Assembly (NCBI RefSeq): GCF_037392515.1
Contig: NC_090281.1
Location: 43,872,645 to 43,936,644 of the forward strand
DNA length: 64,000 bases
Origin: Haliotis asinina
Lineage: Eukaryota > Mollusca > Gastropoda > Lepetellida > Haliotidae
Direction of reading: 5' to 3'
Shown one piece after another: positions 11,901 to 22,597 of this stretch. The notes under the pieces were generated by a model, which was not told where the DNA came from, made no database searches, and was given only the letters and a program-made list of their open reading frames with translations. Both the position numbers and the translations under genes were made by a program. Position 1 is the first letter of the stretch; the number at the start of each line of letters is the position of its first letter.

Positions 11901-12378
11901 ACATTCTCACTAAAAGCAGATAATCGTACTTCAAACCCACACTATGAGACTAGGGCACCTAGTCGTCACCACACAAAGTCTGAGATCTAACCAGCTGAGC
12001 CAGCGCGGATTCCACAGAAATGTAAGACTGACAAACTAGCAGTCCAGATCAACTTTTTAGTGATATTTGAGACGGCTCAAGTGGATGAAATCTGTACTTT
12101 ATTTACAAGGTGTAATAAAAAAAACCCATACATGTTACAATCCCATCCCAAAATGAATTATCACATCTTAAACCACTTGCCTCCAGTCTGTCCGCCACCT
12201 TCAGAAGTCGGAGAAGATTAGAGGTCACTTGTGTTGCCGTAGCGTTGCCCTTGACCGTGGTTAGGGCCACGACGTCGACATCAGACGCCGCTAGACACAT
12301 CAGTATAGCCTGGGCGTCATCGATACCGGCGTCCGTGTCGATGATGAACTTTCTCCTTGGAATTTTGTCTGCAGCCAT
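5914..12378 (-). CDS. Inosine-uridine-preferring nucleoside hydrolase, gene 1 (five coding exons)
   Basis: Hydrolyses the N-glycosidic bond of ribonucleosides (base plus ribose), a salvage function, probably cytosolic as no signal peptide is seen. Exons, in transcript order: 12378-12181, 10587-10410, 9273-9157, 7295-7159, 6246-5914; joined length 320 residues, normal for the family. The calcium/ribose motif DTDAGIDD is at residues 14-21. GN follows near 44-45. GPLTN is at 134-138, EFN at 174-176 with DPEAA, and ELHGDLTRGQMVVDW is in exon 5. The residue before the conserved Asp250 is Cys249 where protozoal IU-NH has the catalytic His. Intron 1 uses a GC donor (GAG|GCAAGT), unlike its paralog. 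An acceptor (TTGTTTCAG) lies 6 bases upstream of the ATG, implying a 5' UTR intron. The 5' end of exon 2 is repeated as a 108-bp array in intron 1. SINEs lie in its introns. Confidence 0.88.
6450..6597 (-). repeat. SINE-B copy
   Basis: In intron 4 of hydrolase gene 1. On the minus strand it reads a diverged tRNA-like head (GATCCCGGTTCTATTCGCCA), the body and the shared GCGCTAAACC tail, ending in a short GTGA repeat on the plus strand. Confidence 0.7.
6598..7158. other. Rest of intron 4 of hydrolase gene 1
   Basis: Contains a short AT run (6612-6624). I see no other feature. The open frame at 6665-6922 has no family resemblance. Confidence 0.4.
7296..7857. other. Part of intron 3 of hydrolase gene 1
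   Basis: No repeat or coding structure recognised. Confidence 0.4.
7858..8066 (-). repeat. SINE-A copy
   Basis: In reverse orientation: tail AGTTTTACGCTGCACTCAGC, GCGGCGGTCTGTA, TCTGCGCAACTGGGAACCGA, GTCAACCAGGTCAGCGAG, ending near ACCACAAGCATGGTTTA. Nearly full length. It lies in intron 3 of hydrolase gene 1. Confidence 0.82.
8067..9156. other. Rest of intron 3 of hydrolase gene 1
   Basis: The open frame at 8268-8537 (89 codons) has no recognisable domain and no neighbouring splice support, so it is not called. Nothing else was recognised. Confidence 0.4.
9274..10198. other. Intron 2 of hydrolase gene 1, left part
   Basis: No repeat or coding structure recognised. Confidence 0.4.
10199..10363 (-). 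repeat. SINE-B copy, full length
   Basis: On the minus strand it reads GGCGGTGGGTTAGCCTAGTG (A box) then GGTTCGATTCCCCACATGGG (B box), the GCCCATTAC body, an AATATTGCTGGAATATTGC block and a CACTCACTCACT tail. It is one of the best copies in the window and lies 47 bases from exon 2 of hydrolase gene 1. Confidence 0.85.
10573..11290 (-). repeat. 108-bp tandem array built from the exon 2 splice acceptor and exon start
   Basis: The landmark TCTGTAGAT occurs at 10573 (the real exon 2), 10681, 10789, 10897, 11005, 11112 and 11220, that is every 107-108 bases. On the minus strand each unit reads a CAG acceptor (or close variant), then codons for V-P-I-Y-R-G or a close variant, then ...DDM and a stop. 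Six extra copies therefore lie in intron 1 of hydrolase gene 1. The paralog at 29,350-29,480 has the exon plus only one blurred second copy. Because 108 is divisible by three, long open frames run through the array; they are not genes. Confidence 0.85.
11291..11929. other. Intron 1 of hydrolase gene 1, unannotated part
   Basis: No coding or repeat structure recognised apart from short unsupported open frames. Confidence 0.4.
11930..12012 (-). repeat. tRNA-like SINE head of a third type (SINE-C)
   Basis: On the minus strand the stretch has a canonical A box (TGGCTCAGCTGG followed by TTAGATC) and a B-box-like GGTTTGAAGTAC about 60 bases later. The region between is longer and less regular than in a tRNA, and the acceptor stem does not pair, so a SINE fragment is more likely than a tRNA gene. 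It lies in intron 1 of hydrolase gene 1. Confidence 0.5.
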
Positions 12379-12384
12379 GACAGC

Positions 12385-13379
12385 CTGAAACAAGAATAGA
12401 CTAAAACACAAGTATTTTGATGATGTGTTTGCTAAGAACGTTGTCTCTGTGACATGGTAAGACTATATTTCTTCAGGAGTCAGACGGATGGCCAAGTGGG
12501 ATGGGTCGAGTTTGTCAGTAGTTTGATTCCACTCAGCCAATACGACCATTGCTTTGTTAGTATTATACCAATGATAGCATATTTCAACAATGTGGGAAAC
12601 GTTAGCGACTTCGTCGACCTCAGTGTCCTAGTATATAGAATTTGATATGCGTCACGTTGTCAGTGTTGAGCGTGGTTAGAAATGAACGTGTTTTATTACA
12701 CGGCCACTAATGTTTCAACTAAGAGTACACATGGCGGCCCATGAATAAACATTTTGCTTACAAGCACACCAGTGGTTAAACAAGCATGGTCAGGCTCTCT
12801 AGTTTGCTGGACACATGTAATCGTATCCTAATTGGGTAGGTGGGGGTGGGGGTGGGGGTGGGGGTGGGGGTGCACCCACCCAATCCTCATTTCAGTCAGA
12901 ACTCACGCGCAGCAATCAAAAACCTATTCTCTTATGAAATTCGTTTGATTTCTTGGAAACTATATTACCTTGTTACTAATACCCGATGGAGAAAACAGTG
13001 ACGCAAAGTCTCTTTTCAGTTTGTCTCTGGAACGAAATATTGCCGACAAAAAGCTAGATCTGAAAACAAAAGTGGACATTTTTATCAGCAAAACACTTGA
13101 TGGTCCTTCCAGCATTACTAGTATACGCTGATGTTACACCAGTGAGGATATCCGCATTTTTCATGTGTTTCTCATCCCGAACTTCAGTCAGAAAGATAGC
13201 TGGCAGGCGGGCAGAAAGACAATACAAATATGCAAAATGAATATAAATCACTAATTATTTCAATGTTTAGACTTCAGATCACAAAGTAATAGTTTTGAAA
13301 TAAATTTATCAAGTAGATCGAGTCGTAGTTTTCTTCCGTAACATAATATTTCAACACATATTTCGTCCAATTTGATGAC
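12385..13379. other. Intergenic, upstream of hydrolase gene 1
   Basis: Should contain the 5' UTR exon and promoter of hydrolase gene 1. I could not place a TATA box or start site. A G-rich repeat lies at 12841-12870. Confidence 0.35.
12841..12870 (+). repeat. (TGGGGG)5 simple repeat
   Basis: Five uninterrupted TGGGGG units, with flanks ATTGGGTAGG and CACCCACCCAAT that can pair with each other. Four or more G-runs in tandem make a G-quadruplex possible. It lies about 460 bases upstream of the hydrolase gene 1 ATG. Confidence 0.85.
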
Positions 13380-13660
13380 GACCCGTGAAGGTCCCGGGGT
13401 AGAATAGGCCTTCAGCAACCCATGCTTGCCATAAAAGGCGACTCAGCTTGTCGTAAGAGGCGACTAACGGGATCGGGTGGTCAGGCTCGCTGACTTGGTT
13501 GACGCGTGTCATCGGTTCCCAATTGCGCAGATCGATGCTCATGTTGTTGATCACTGGATTGTCTGGTCCAGACTCGATTATTTACAGACCGCCGCCATAT
13601 AGCTGTAATATTGCTGAGTGCGGCGTAAAACTAAACTCACTCACTCACTCACTCACTAAT
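13380..13660 (+). repeat. SINE-A, full-length reference copy
   Basis: The copy runs from CCCGTGAAGGTCCCGGGGTA through GGCGACTAACGGGATCGGGT, GGTTGACGCGTGTCATCGGT, CAGATCGATGCTCATGTTGT, TTTACAGACCGCCGCCATAT to the GCGGCGTAAAACTAAACTCA tail and an (ACTC)n run. The GGTGGTCAGGCTCGCTGA and CGGTTCCCAATTGC blocks look like weak A and B boxes, so a tRNA-related origin is likely. Repeats of this kind are common in abalone DNA as I recall. Confidence 0.88.
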
Positions 13661-15234
13661 TTGATGACACCCGCATGGTCACATGACTGTTTAAAATCTG
13701 CCCTTAATTTCGGATTTGATACCCTATGACTAAAAACCCTCCACAAACCCTTGTTGACATGTTTTCAAAATGTGTTCTTTAATACCTGAACACGATCAAA
13801 GTGAGCTTGCCAGGAACATGAGGACCTAATAAACAGTGATGAACAGTCATGCTAGGTCACTGGAATTCTAACAGACTTAGTATATTTTACCTGAAAAAAG
13901 GTTCGCAACAGACAACCTTTTCAAAAAAAACTATAATTGGACAAAAAGAGTGAAAAAATCTATTTATGGAACTTATACTGAAACTGCTTCAGATGTACAT
14001 CAAGGTCTCAAGTTAGTTTTAGGAGGAACTCAATTACTACACCCCCTCTCCAAAAGGAGGAGCTCAAGTATGGTTTGATATGAAGATAAACTAGTCGTTT
14101 ATTTGCATTCGTTTGGTAGAACAGTGTGCGTTGGGCTTTTCTCCTCTCCTGTCATGCAAGTCGCATGTTTATGCTGAAGTCGCCTGTATTCTCGAGAATA
14201 TTGCGCGCATGCATTTTTATCACAGGTCAGATGTAAGCTACGTAGACTTTGGTGTTCTTAAAATGGTGGTGTTTTTACTATCATTAACACTATGGTAGTA
14301 CGCACTTGAATACTCGATTAACCCTTAATGTTATGTTAATCAATAAAAATATGTTCCTTGATACAACATATAAACCAGTAATATGTTATTGTCATTTCAA
14401 AGCAAACCTCACTTCTGCAAAATAAGAGATCATAAATATTTCTAACACAGTTCCTACAATGACGACCACAAATATGAGTCACATCACAAATATTCGCACC
14501 GTCTAGCACGAGAATAACTGGTCTGTTTCTTAATGACACCACGATCAACAATAACCATTCACCTCACAAATATATTCATGGTCTTTCACGAGAATAACTG
14601 GTTCAGTTTCCTTCATGACCATTCTACAAATCTTGGAACAATTATAACATATTCAAACATTTCCAGATCAGAATCAGGATATAACATTAGCGCTGAAAGT
14701 GAACAGAAGCTGGGAAATCCCATCGGAGCGTTCGTGTGGGTCAGAACAGCCAAGTCATGTGACCCAGTGGTTACCACTGTTCACTTCATTGTTTATCCAG
14801 CCTTGCATAATGTTTACATACGTTTCTGTTACATTGAAACAAGATGAAGCTAGCCTATGAAAACGTCTCGACAAGAATAGGGATCAGTTTGGAAGCTAGC
14901 ATGCAAAACAGCCTACCCATACTTACCTGCGACGACAATGCACTCGGAAAGCGTGAAAGAAATGCATGTCGTCTGCTCATGATCATCCTCATGCAAGGTC
15001 ATACTAATCACGTGTTGGCAGCCGAGATGGGCATGACAAATGCGCGTTGTTAGTAATGTGGCGTTATTTCATCATCATGAGCAGACGAGATCAGTGCGTA
15101 GCCTCACCTCGGAATGATCCTCCTCTGGCTGACACTCGTGTTCGGCCGTGACCTAATACGAGGTGTCACTGTTCGAGGTTTACCGTATTTTCTCGGGTAG
15201 ACGACGTGGCCTTGATGAGATGAGGTTCAGTGGT
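13661..15234. other. Intergenic, no feature recognised
   Basis: Open frames at 14533-14847 and 14844-15053 have no recognisable domain or supporting splice sites. Confidence 0.4.
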
Positions 15235-15412
15235 TGGTTGGTTGATTGTATAATTAATGCCACACTCAGCAATTTTCCAGCTATACGGCGGCGGCCTGTA
15301 AATAGTCTGGACCAGACATTCCAGTGAACAACATCATGAGTATCGATCTATGCAAGTGGATCAACTAAGTGAGCGAGCCTGACCACCCGATGACAAGCTT
15401 GGGTTGGAACAG
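15235..15412 (-). repeat. SINE-A copy
   Basis: In reverse orientation: CACTCAGCAATTTTCCAGCT, GGCGGCGGCCTGTAAATA, GGACCAGACATTCCAGTG, AGCGAGCCTGACCACCCGAT. The 5' part is shortened. Confidence 0.78.
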
Positions 15413-16599
15413 GGTCTGGCTATTCAAAACGGTATTAAGCAAGTTAGCACATTACCATTTCGTCACCAGTTTAATCACTTCCCTTCAACCCGCTGTCTGC
15501 ATTTTGGACAAATGTGAGCACAAGAGAAATACGCACAAGACAGATTTTGAGCATATTCATATTTTGGGCTTTTCTTTAATCTCAGCCCCCCCAAATTAAC
15601 TTCAGGATAAGGCGTTTTAACGAGGATTAGCGATTTTAATGAAACAGTGTGTGAGTCAGCAAAGAATCTTTCGCTGTTGAATATTAGTAATGAAAGTAAA
15701 TTTAACACAAATGACTCATTTGCGGGATTAGTCATTGCTCATGTGAAAATGTAAGCGTTGTGTGGACTTTTCATTATTTAACTGAGATATCACTGAACCT
15801 GTTTTGACCTTGTATACCCCGGAAACGAAAGTTTCTCTGTATGTCTTATTTGAACATTTGTTGGTAGAAGGACCCTCATTTGAGGACACACTGAATGTGT
15901 AGAATCGGTACATACAGTTGTGATGTATGTTAATGGCATTTCATTTTCACTTTGTCCGACACAGTAATATCCTCAAAGACCAGGTGTGCGAAAATAGACG
16001 ATACAAAATTGTGGTTCAAAATAATATTCATGTTTTTGTGAATGTGATAAGATATTAGCAATTGCATGATGCATATATTCATGAAATACCTATGTATTGT
16101 CAGTCTTAGTTTCATATGAACCTTTAACAAACATCAGGTAATATTCCACACATGGCAATATTATGGTAACGACTTGAGAACAGTTTGAATTATATATATA
16201 CATTTATGCAATGCATAAAAAATGTTTGGGTAGTATTGATGATAATTATGTAATGCTAATGTTTACATTTTCAGATATTTATACATGTTTTTCTTTTTTC
16301 AAAATCTATCAATGCACATGTCGTATTCGCAACATGTAACTGATCAAACATAATTACCATCTTCCTCTGATTATCAATTGGAATGGAAAACTAATTATCT
16401 GCTATAATATTATTTTCCAAACATCTTGCTAAAATATATCTAAAACACAAATCAACTTTGTTGGAATTATGTTTGATCGCAACGGCCTGGTAGTAATTAT
16501 GTTGGCAGGTAATAATACGTTCATTAGAAATTGCCATCATAGATGAAAGTGCACATATGTCATTTCGTTTCTATTTAAGTACGTGGTGTATTTATTCTT
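15413..16599. other. Intergenic, AT-rich, no feature recognised
   Basis: No domain-bearing frame or repeat noted on either strand. Confidence 0.4.
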
Positions 16600-17960
16600 A
16601 AATTTACAAAATAAGCAATCCCTATCTTTCAGTTCTGTCTTATTGTATCTACAGGTTTCCAGAGCAAAACCATAATTTTAGCATCGAGCATCTAAAATGA
16701 ATTAGTAAGGAATATCATCTGATAAATATGAATCTAAATTTAACAAGGATTTGAACTGTCTGTAGTAGTTACACTTGGAGGAAGTGTTCAAGCTTGAAAT
16801 CCATGACTCTTGCCATTTATCTGACAATCTTTGCCTGAAGAGAGAGATGAGAGATTTTATGCAACCAACCTGCTCGGCAATCCCCACAAACACCTACCCA
16901 AAACTAAATAAGATATCTTGGATGTGTGTGATCCAAGCACATAAGCCTCTGACAACACTGGCTTGCAACCTACTAGGAGGTAGAGTAATGAATCGACACC
17001 GGTATTTAACTTCTCTGGTCAAGTATACCAGCTGTAGAGGCAAACGTCCACAATCCCCACAATACCATATTATCTGATATAGATACACCTATTCTGATAA
17101 TCCACAAACAGAATTTCAAATGTGCTCTTTCTGTTTCCATAGTACATACCCCATAGTTCTGAGCCATACATACAATACAAATGGTGCGACCATACAATCA
17201 AATGTCTTTAGTAAATCCTTACATGGCATACCTCAGACCCTTTCATAATACCCGTAAATTGACATCATTGTTATTCTGACATCATGATGTGCTATGATGT
17301 GCTATAATATGCTATGATGCTGTAATTCCAGGCATGAGCTAGTTACTGAAGATACATCATCAGCAAACATAACTAGTTTTTTCAGTAACATAGGTTATCA
17401 AATGTTTGGGCAATAAAGACTCCTGTACCACCACATTCTTGCATTATTTTTACTAGTTTTTTATGAAGATTATGACGACTGAAATATTCAGAAATAATCA
17501 GACATCCTTATACATACACAAAGTTCCCAGTACATTGATAAACATGCCACCGATATCAACTTCGGAAACTGTTCAGAAGTACATCATTTCTATTGAGTCA
17601 AACGCTTTGGAGAAATCAACAAAAAGACAATAAATCCTACCTCCTATTCTTGATGAATATTTCTGACTTATAGCATATTAAGCAAAAATGTTATCAGAGC
17701 TTGAATAATTCTCCCTAAAACCTGCCTGCACTTCACTTATACAGTTTTTGGTATCACACCAATTTGCAAGTCTAGAACTCATAACTGAACAGAACGCTTC
17801 ATATTTTACACATATTAAGGATATACCTTGGTAATTACTTGGGCTATCTTTGCTACCAAAATTTGTGCAATGGACAAGATAATACTTTTATTAAATTTTT
17901 GAAAACTTTGGAATATAAACATAGCCTCCTTCCAGTTACCCCTCCCTTTCGACCTTCAGT
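16600..17960 (-). mobile_element. Decayed non-LTR retrotransposon (LINE), reverse transcriptase and C-terminal region
   Basis: On the minus strand, 17,740-17,560 reads QAGFRENYSSSDNIFA, then after a stop KYSSRIGG and YCLFVDFSKAFDS, the reverse transcriptase box with the first catalytic Asp. Further along, 16,893-16,640 reads GCIKSLISLFRQRLSDKWQE, then SWISSLNTSSKCNYYRQFKS and a terminal ETCRYNKTELKDRDCLFC Cys motif, usual after the RT domain in several LINE clades. Frames change and stops occur, and the 5' ORF and endonuclease were not found, so it is a dead fragment. The clade is uncertain (not the CR1/L2 type seen at 53-55 kb). Limits are approximate. Confidence 0.7.
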
Positions 17961-18632
17961 AAGAGCCATTTACTTTTCAAGTAGATCAAAGAATTGTTGT
18001 ACAAACTTTAAACTGACGTATAAAAATGAATGTATGTAGTTCTTTCAGAGAAACTCGACAAAAGCAACAGAATAAAAATGCTAGGCATGGTAAAATTTTC
18101 ATTTGAATGTGAGCAGTGGCATTAACTCTTGTATGAATGTATACCTAAAAGACACGTTATTTTATATCCACAACGATGACGTGAGTCCAGGCGATCCTGA
18201 AAAGATATCACTTATCACTTCTGTAAATTGTATTATTGAGTGATAGTTATTATGGTTTACAGTGTCATAAGTGCTAAGTGCTATTAGTACTTTGGCACCA
18301 GACCTTAAGGTAGCGCTTTAGAATGACCTCTCTTTGAGTATGTGATGTATTTACTTCCGGGAGTCACGGAAATTCTACGTTAATGGCGATGGTGGTGCAT
18401 GTGCTCGAATAGTCAAGAATCAGTGACTGTGTTTATAAATACTGGTTGAGTTGACAACATGGACAGACACACAGAGTACATCAAACTGCCTGCCTCACCG
18501 TCAACGACTGACCTACATAACCGCTGCCTGACCGCCCAACGTGTTACATTAAGAATAACTATTTCTCACTCACAAACCAAGACTTTATTGAGTTGATATT
18601 ATATTTGTGACCCATCATTGTAGATCTGACTC
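17961..18632. other. Intergenic, no feature recognised
   Basis: No clear coding or repeat structure. Confidence 0.4.
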
Positions 18633-18641
18633 ATTTGCATT

Positions 18642-19268
18642 CAGTTTAAGTAAACTTAGTCTCAGTATATTTCATTACACTCCACCACTGAGTCTAACAA
18701 AACCCAGTCGAAGGTCGCGTCAGGTAACCTTTGAGCAACCAATGACAGTCCAATCAAATGCGAGACGGTTAAATAAATTTAACCAATCAGACAACGGCTA
18801 CTATTTAGGGATCGGAACGACTTTCAAAATATTCAGATCACTGACACAGAGCTCTCCACAAACAAATATCAGCATATAACACAGTTATTTGACCTGCGGT
18901 ATATACGCTTTGGGGTTTCTGTAGACATGGTTACCATTAGCTAATATTTCTGCAAGATGACATCCTTGAATATTGCCCAAAACACCATTTTCAGCGACTG
19001 TTTACTCACTGTTGTCATGGTTGCACGTATGCCGTGTGCATCACCCGGAAGCGAGCGTATGCTAAATAACATTCGGAATCGTTCGGGTACGAACCTTTTC
19101 GAGATAAAAAGTTCAAAAGTTATGTGCGGATGTCCACTTTTGCGACTTGGTAAGCTGTGTTCTGATTGGTCAGTCTCAAAGGTTACCTGACGCGACCTGC
19201 CATAAGGTTTTGTTCGGCTTAGTAGTGGAGTGTAACGAAAAGTACTGAGGATAAGTTTACTTAGACCG
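18642..19268. mobile_element. Non-autonomous long-TIR DNA transposon, copy 1 (Mutator-like)
   Basis: The left end AAGTAAACTTAGTCTCAGTA and right end GAGGATAAGTTTACTTAGAC are parts of imperfect terminal inverted repeats about 85-90 bp long, ending near GGTCGCGTCAGGTAACCTTT. Flanks ATTTGCATT (18633-18641) and ATTTGTATT (19269-19277) look like a 9-bp target duplication with one change. There is no coding capacity. Long TIRs with 9-11-bp duplications fit MULE-type elements. Confidence 0.7.
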
Positions 19269-19277
19269 ATTTGTATT

Positions 19278-20587
19278 GTACATGAAACCTGTATTGTGAA
19301 TCTTTGTATCTTGCTTTTGTTTGCCAAATACATATTACTGCATATTTTAGACTTGTTAGAGCTATATTTTCCTAGTTCTGGGAGGCTTTCTTACAACTTT
19401 TGTCACGGCAAGTTTTTGACCATAACAACAGTCTTTAGATTATATACGACATAGCTCCAGGTAAAAAACCCACGGACACAATCTTGTTGGGCAGTGCACC
19501 CACATGGTCATACCAAATACTTTTATCACTATACTGTCTGTAAGCTTTTGCTTACTTTAAACCTCATAGCAATTCAATGCAGTTTGTCAAACGTTGGTCA
19601 CATTGGCCTCTCGAATGATACAATTAGTTCCTTTCACATCTGGAAATACGGTTCCTTCTTGTGGTGGTCTAACCTATAACCTATAACGCATTTCCAAATA
19701 ATAACCGTTCACTGAAAAACACGCCGGTAAACTCAGTCGACACAGCAGGTAGGACAAACACAACAAAACATTCGCCACTGGTGCAAGTTTTGAAACACTT
19801 CTACCCTTTATCATCCTCATTATCTCCAGGGATTCCGTTCTGATAAGTCTCCACTATACCCTGGATGTATCTACGGCTCGATGATTTTATTGCCTCCATT
19901 GGCTGGCTATTTATCCAATCAGACGAAGTTGAGCGTACCAATCGCAACTCACTTTCGCTTTTTAAATCATCTAACCGATTAAACTTGGCGACACAACTCA
20001 TGCAGAGGAGCTCTGAAAGAGTTAGGAGTTCTAGCATATATTTTTTCTTTCGGACCTGACAATTTGTCTGTACGGTTTACCCAAAATCTTTGTCGCACTG
20101 CGAACAAACCTTGATTGTTGTGACCGCTGTCTTTGTTTACAATGGCAAGCTCTGTCATAACGGCAGCTTATCTGATTGGCTACTGCGAGAATGCGGAGCC
20201 AGTAAAGGGAGATATCCCGGATCTTCACCGGTCTCTGTGAAGGACGTTTCATCGGCGTCAACCTGTTTATGCAGCACACTGCCAATGTTTGCCCTGACGC
20301 AAGAAGCCCGAGTATTTGACGCACACATTATCATATATATGCAGTTAATTTATAAGTTTACGTTACTGCTGACGCCATGCTGCTGGGCCCTTAAATCCAG
20401 TAATCTAAACTTGTAATTTTCTGTTGTTTAAAACTACTTAGTTTAATGTTTACTCAGTGATGATCAAATACCAAGCCCGCCTTACCTTGTTGTTTGTCCT
20501 TATTAAACAATCACACTTGATGTCTTGATTAAATTTGGAAACTGAAGTTGACTCCCAAAAACATGTCCATGACTCTCACCCATGATA
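19278..20587. other. Intergenic, no convincing feature
   Basis: Open frames at 19801-20037 (-) and 20031-20324 (-) have no recognised domain. Several CCAAT/ATTGG pentamers are present, but I cannot tie them to a start site. Confidence 0.35.
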
Positions 20588-20745
20588 CCAGGGCGTCATG
20601 ATGAATGCTTGGTCAAACACTGCACTGACCTTCTGTGTTATCTGGACACTGGTGGTCATCCGATTGTCTGGCCCAACTTCCCGCTTCCTTTGGACCATCG
20701 TCTGAGCTGCAGACGTGAGCTCATCACCACCAGTTCCAACTATAA
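20588..20745 (-). CDS. Possible orphan exon, unknown protein
   Basis: On the minus strand, after GGCTTATAG, an open frame reads GTGGDELTSAAQTMVQRKRE, continues through TTSVQITQKVSAVFDQAF and ends MTPWYHG-stop. The composition looks protein-like, and the opposite strand is also open. It could be the 3' exon of a gene with the 21.1-21.4 kb exon, but their phases do not join directly. Function unknown. Confidence 0.25.
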
Positions 20746-21117
20746 GCCTCAGTCATTCCACGAGGTTTGAGTACAGATGCTTTTCTCTCTTACTGTGATA
20801 TTAATTAAAGAAAAACACAAAAATAATTACTATTTGTTAAGGCATGGCTGCATTTTGTGATGTGCAATGTAGCGTAGATCAAAGTAATGAATTCGTTGAC
20901 AAACTGCTCTACACGTAGGTGTCACAAATCTGCACCACAGGCATGCACCACCATAATAAGGCTACACTATAACAATCGAAACTGGATGAATGTAGCCCAC
21001 TTTTTAGGTAGGGGTATACTCAGTAAGCACTGTTGAATTCGTTGAATTTAAACTCGGGGTATTCTACCCGTTACTTCTCTTTCCTTGTATATAGTGGTCA
21101 GACCACGTGAGTGAAAA

Positions 21118-21424
21118 CATATACCTTGATACCTTTGAGGATTTGTTTCGTTTCTTCAGTAGAGAAGTCGACACAAACGTGGGATAGATATATTTGTTTT
21201 TCCTGTTCCCACATCACGTTTAATTCAGTCAACCTCAAGGACGTATAAATGACAGCATTGTACTGCACTACACTGTACACACCACTCGGGACGTCGAACT
21301 CACTGATCATCAGACTGTGTCGGCATGCACCCAGATCCAGTAAGGGGGTGGGGTGTTTTATGTGCAACTCCCCAGCCCCTTCTCCAAAATCCAGAACCCG
21401 CCTGGAGCCGTGTGTCTTGTTCAT
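21118..21424 (-). CDS. Possible orphan exon, unknown protein
   Basis: A frame of about 100 residues ends in KGIK followed by a good donor (AAG|GTATAT). It holds protein-like sequence such as LISEFDVPSGVYSVV-type text (actual: SLMISEFDVPSGVYSVVQYN) and MWEQEKQIYLSHVCVDFST. The upstream limit is either an acceptor within CCAGGCGGG or the ATG at 21424. I recognise no family, and no neighbouring exons are certain. Confidence 0.35.
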
Positions 21425-21511
21425 TCACCGAATAGCTGTATGGCATAGACAATGACGATGCGACGATTGATATTCACTTGTTAATGGCAGAACGCAGGGA
21501 CATGTCCTTTT

Positions 21512-22121
21512 GTCTAGTAAACTTAGTCTCAGTATATTTCATTACACTCCACCACTGAGTCTAACAAAACCCAGTCGAAGGTCGCGTCAGGTAACCTTTG
21601 AGCAACCAATGACAGTCCAATCAAATGCGAGACGGTTAAACAGATTTATTCAATCAGACAACGGCTACTATTTAGGGATCGGAACGACTTTCAAAATATT
21701 CAGATCACTGACACAGAGCTCTCCACAAACAAAAATCAGCATATAACACAGTTATTTGACCTGCGGTATATACGCTTTGAGGTTTCTGTAGACAAGGTTA
21801 CCATTAGCTAATATTTCTACTAGATAACATTCTTGAATATTGTCAAAAACACTATTTTCAGCGACTGTTCACTCACCGTTGTCATGGCTGTACGTACGCC
21901 GTGTGCATCACCCGGAAGTGAGCGTTCGGAATCGTTCGGGTACGAACCTTTTCGAGATAAAAAGTTTATAAGGGATGTACAAATGACCACTTTCGCGATT
22001 TGGTAAGCTGTGTTCTGATTGGTCAATCTCAAAGGTTACCTGACGCGACCTCCCATAAGGTTTTGTTAGACTCAGTGGTGGAGTGTAACGAAAAGTACTG
22101 AGGATAAGTTTACTTAGACTG
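21512..22121. mobile_element. Non-autonomous long-TIR DNA transposon, copy 2 (Mutator-like)
   Basis: Same element as at 18.64 kb and in the same orientation. The first 230 bases are nearly identical. It is flanked by an exact 11-bp repeat CATGTCCTTTT at 21501-21511 and 22122-22132, read as the target duplication. Internal sequence is non-coding. TIRs match those of copy 1, including the GGTCGCGTCAGGTAACCTTT inner end. Confidence 0.75.
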
Positions 22122-22244
22122 CATGTCCTTTTCGTTGATTTGAAATATGAAACTGAAATGTTTGGGAATCATATAAACGGAAAATCATTTGAAAATTGAA
22201 ATTGTGAAGTTTGGGAACCATATAAACAGATGTGTTCAGATTGC

Positions 22245-22350
22245 TGATTTAATTATTTATTTATTAATTTGATAATTATTTATGTATTATGTCTTTATTT
22301 ATTTAATTAACTGATTTTTATTTATTTATGGTGTATATTTCTATTTATGT
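22245..22350. repeat. AT-rich (TTTA)n-like simple repeat
   Basis: Irregular run of TTTATT and TTAATT units. Confidence 0.7.
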
Positions 22351-22597
22351 ATTTTGGGCGTATATTTTCTTTGGTGGTGTGTGTGTGTGAGATTTCTGGC
22401 CCCAATAAGTGACTAAACTGCAAGAGAATGTAACAAATGATTATATTCCGATTTAGTAACATATATAGGGTCATGTATGAGTCTGAATATATGCGTGGCT
22501 TGGCATATCACACATTAATACTCTTAACAAAACCGATTGGATTTCGTTCGTGTTTGCGTCGGGTTTGAATGAATTTTGTAGGCTTCCTCATTCAAAA

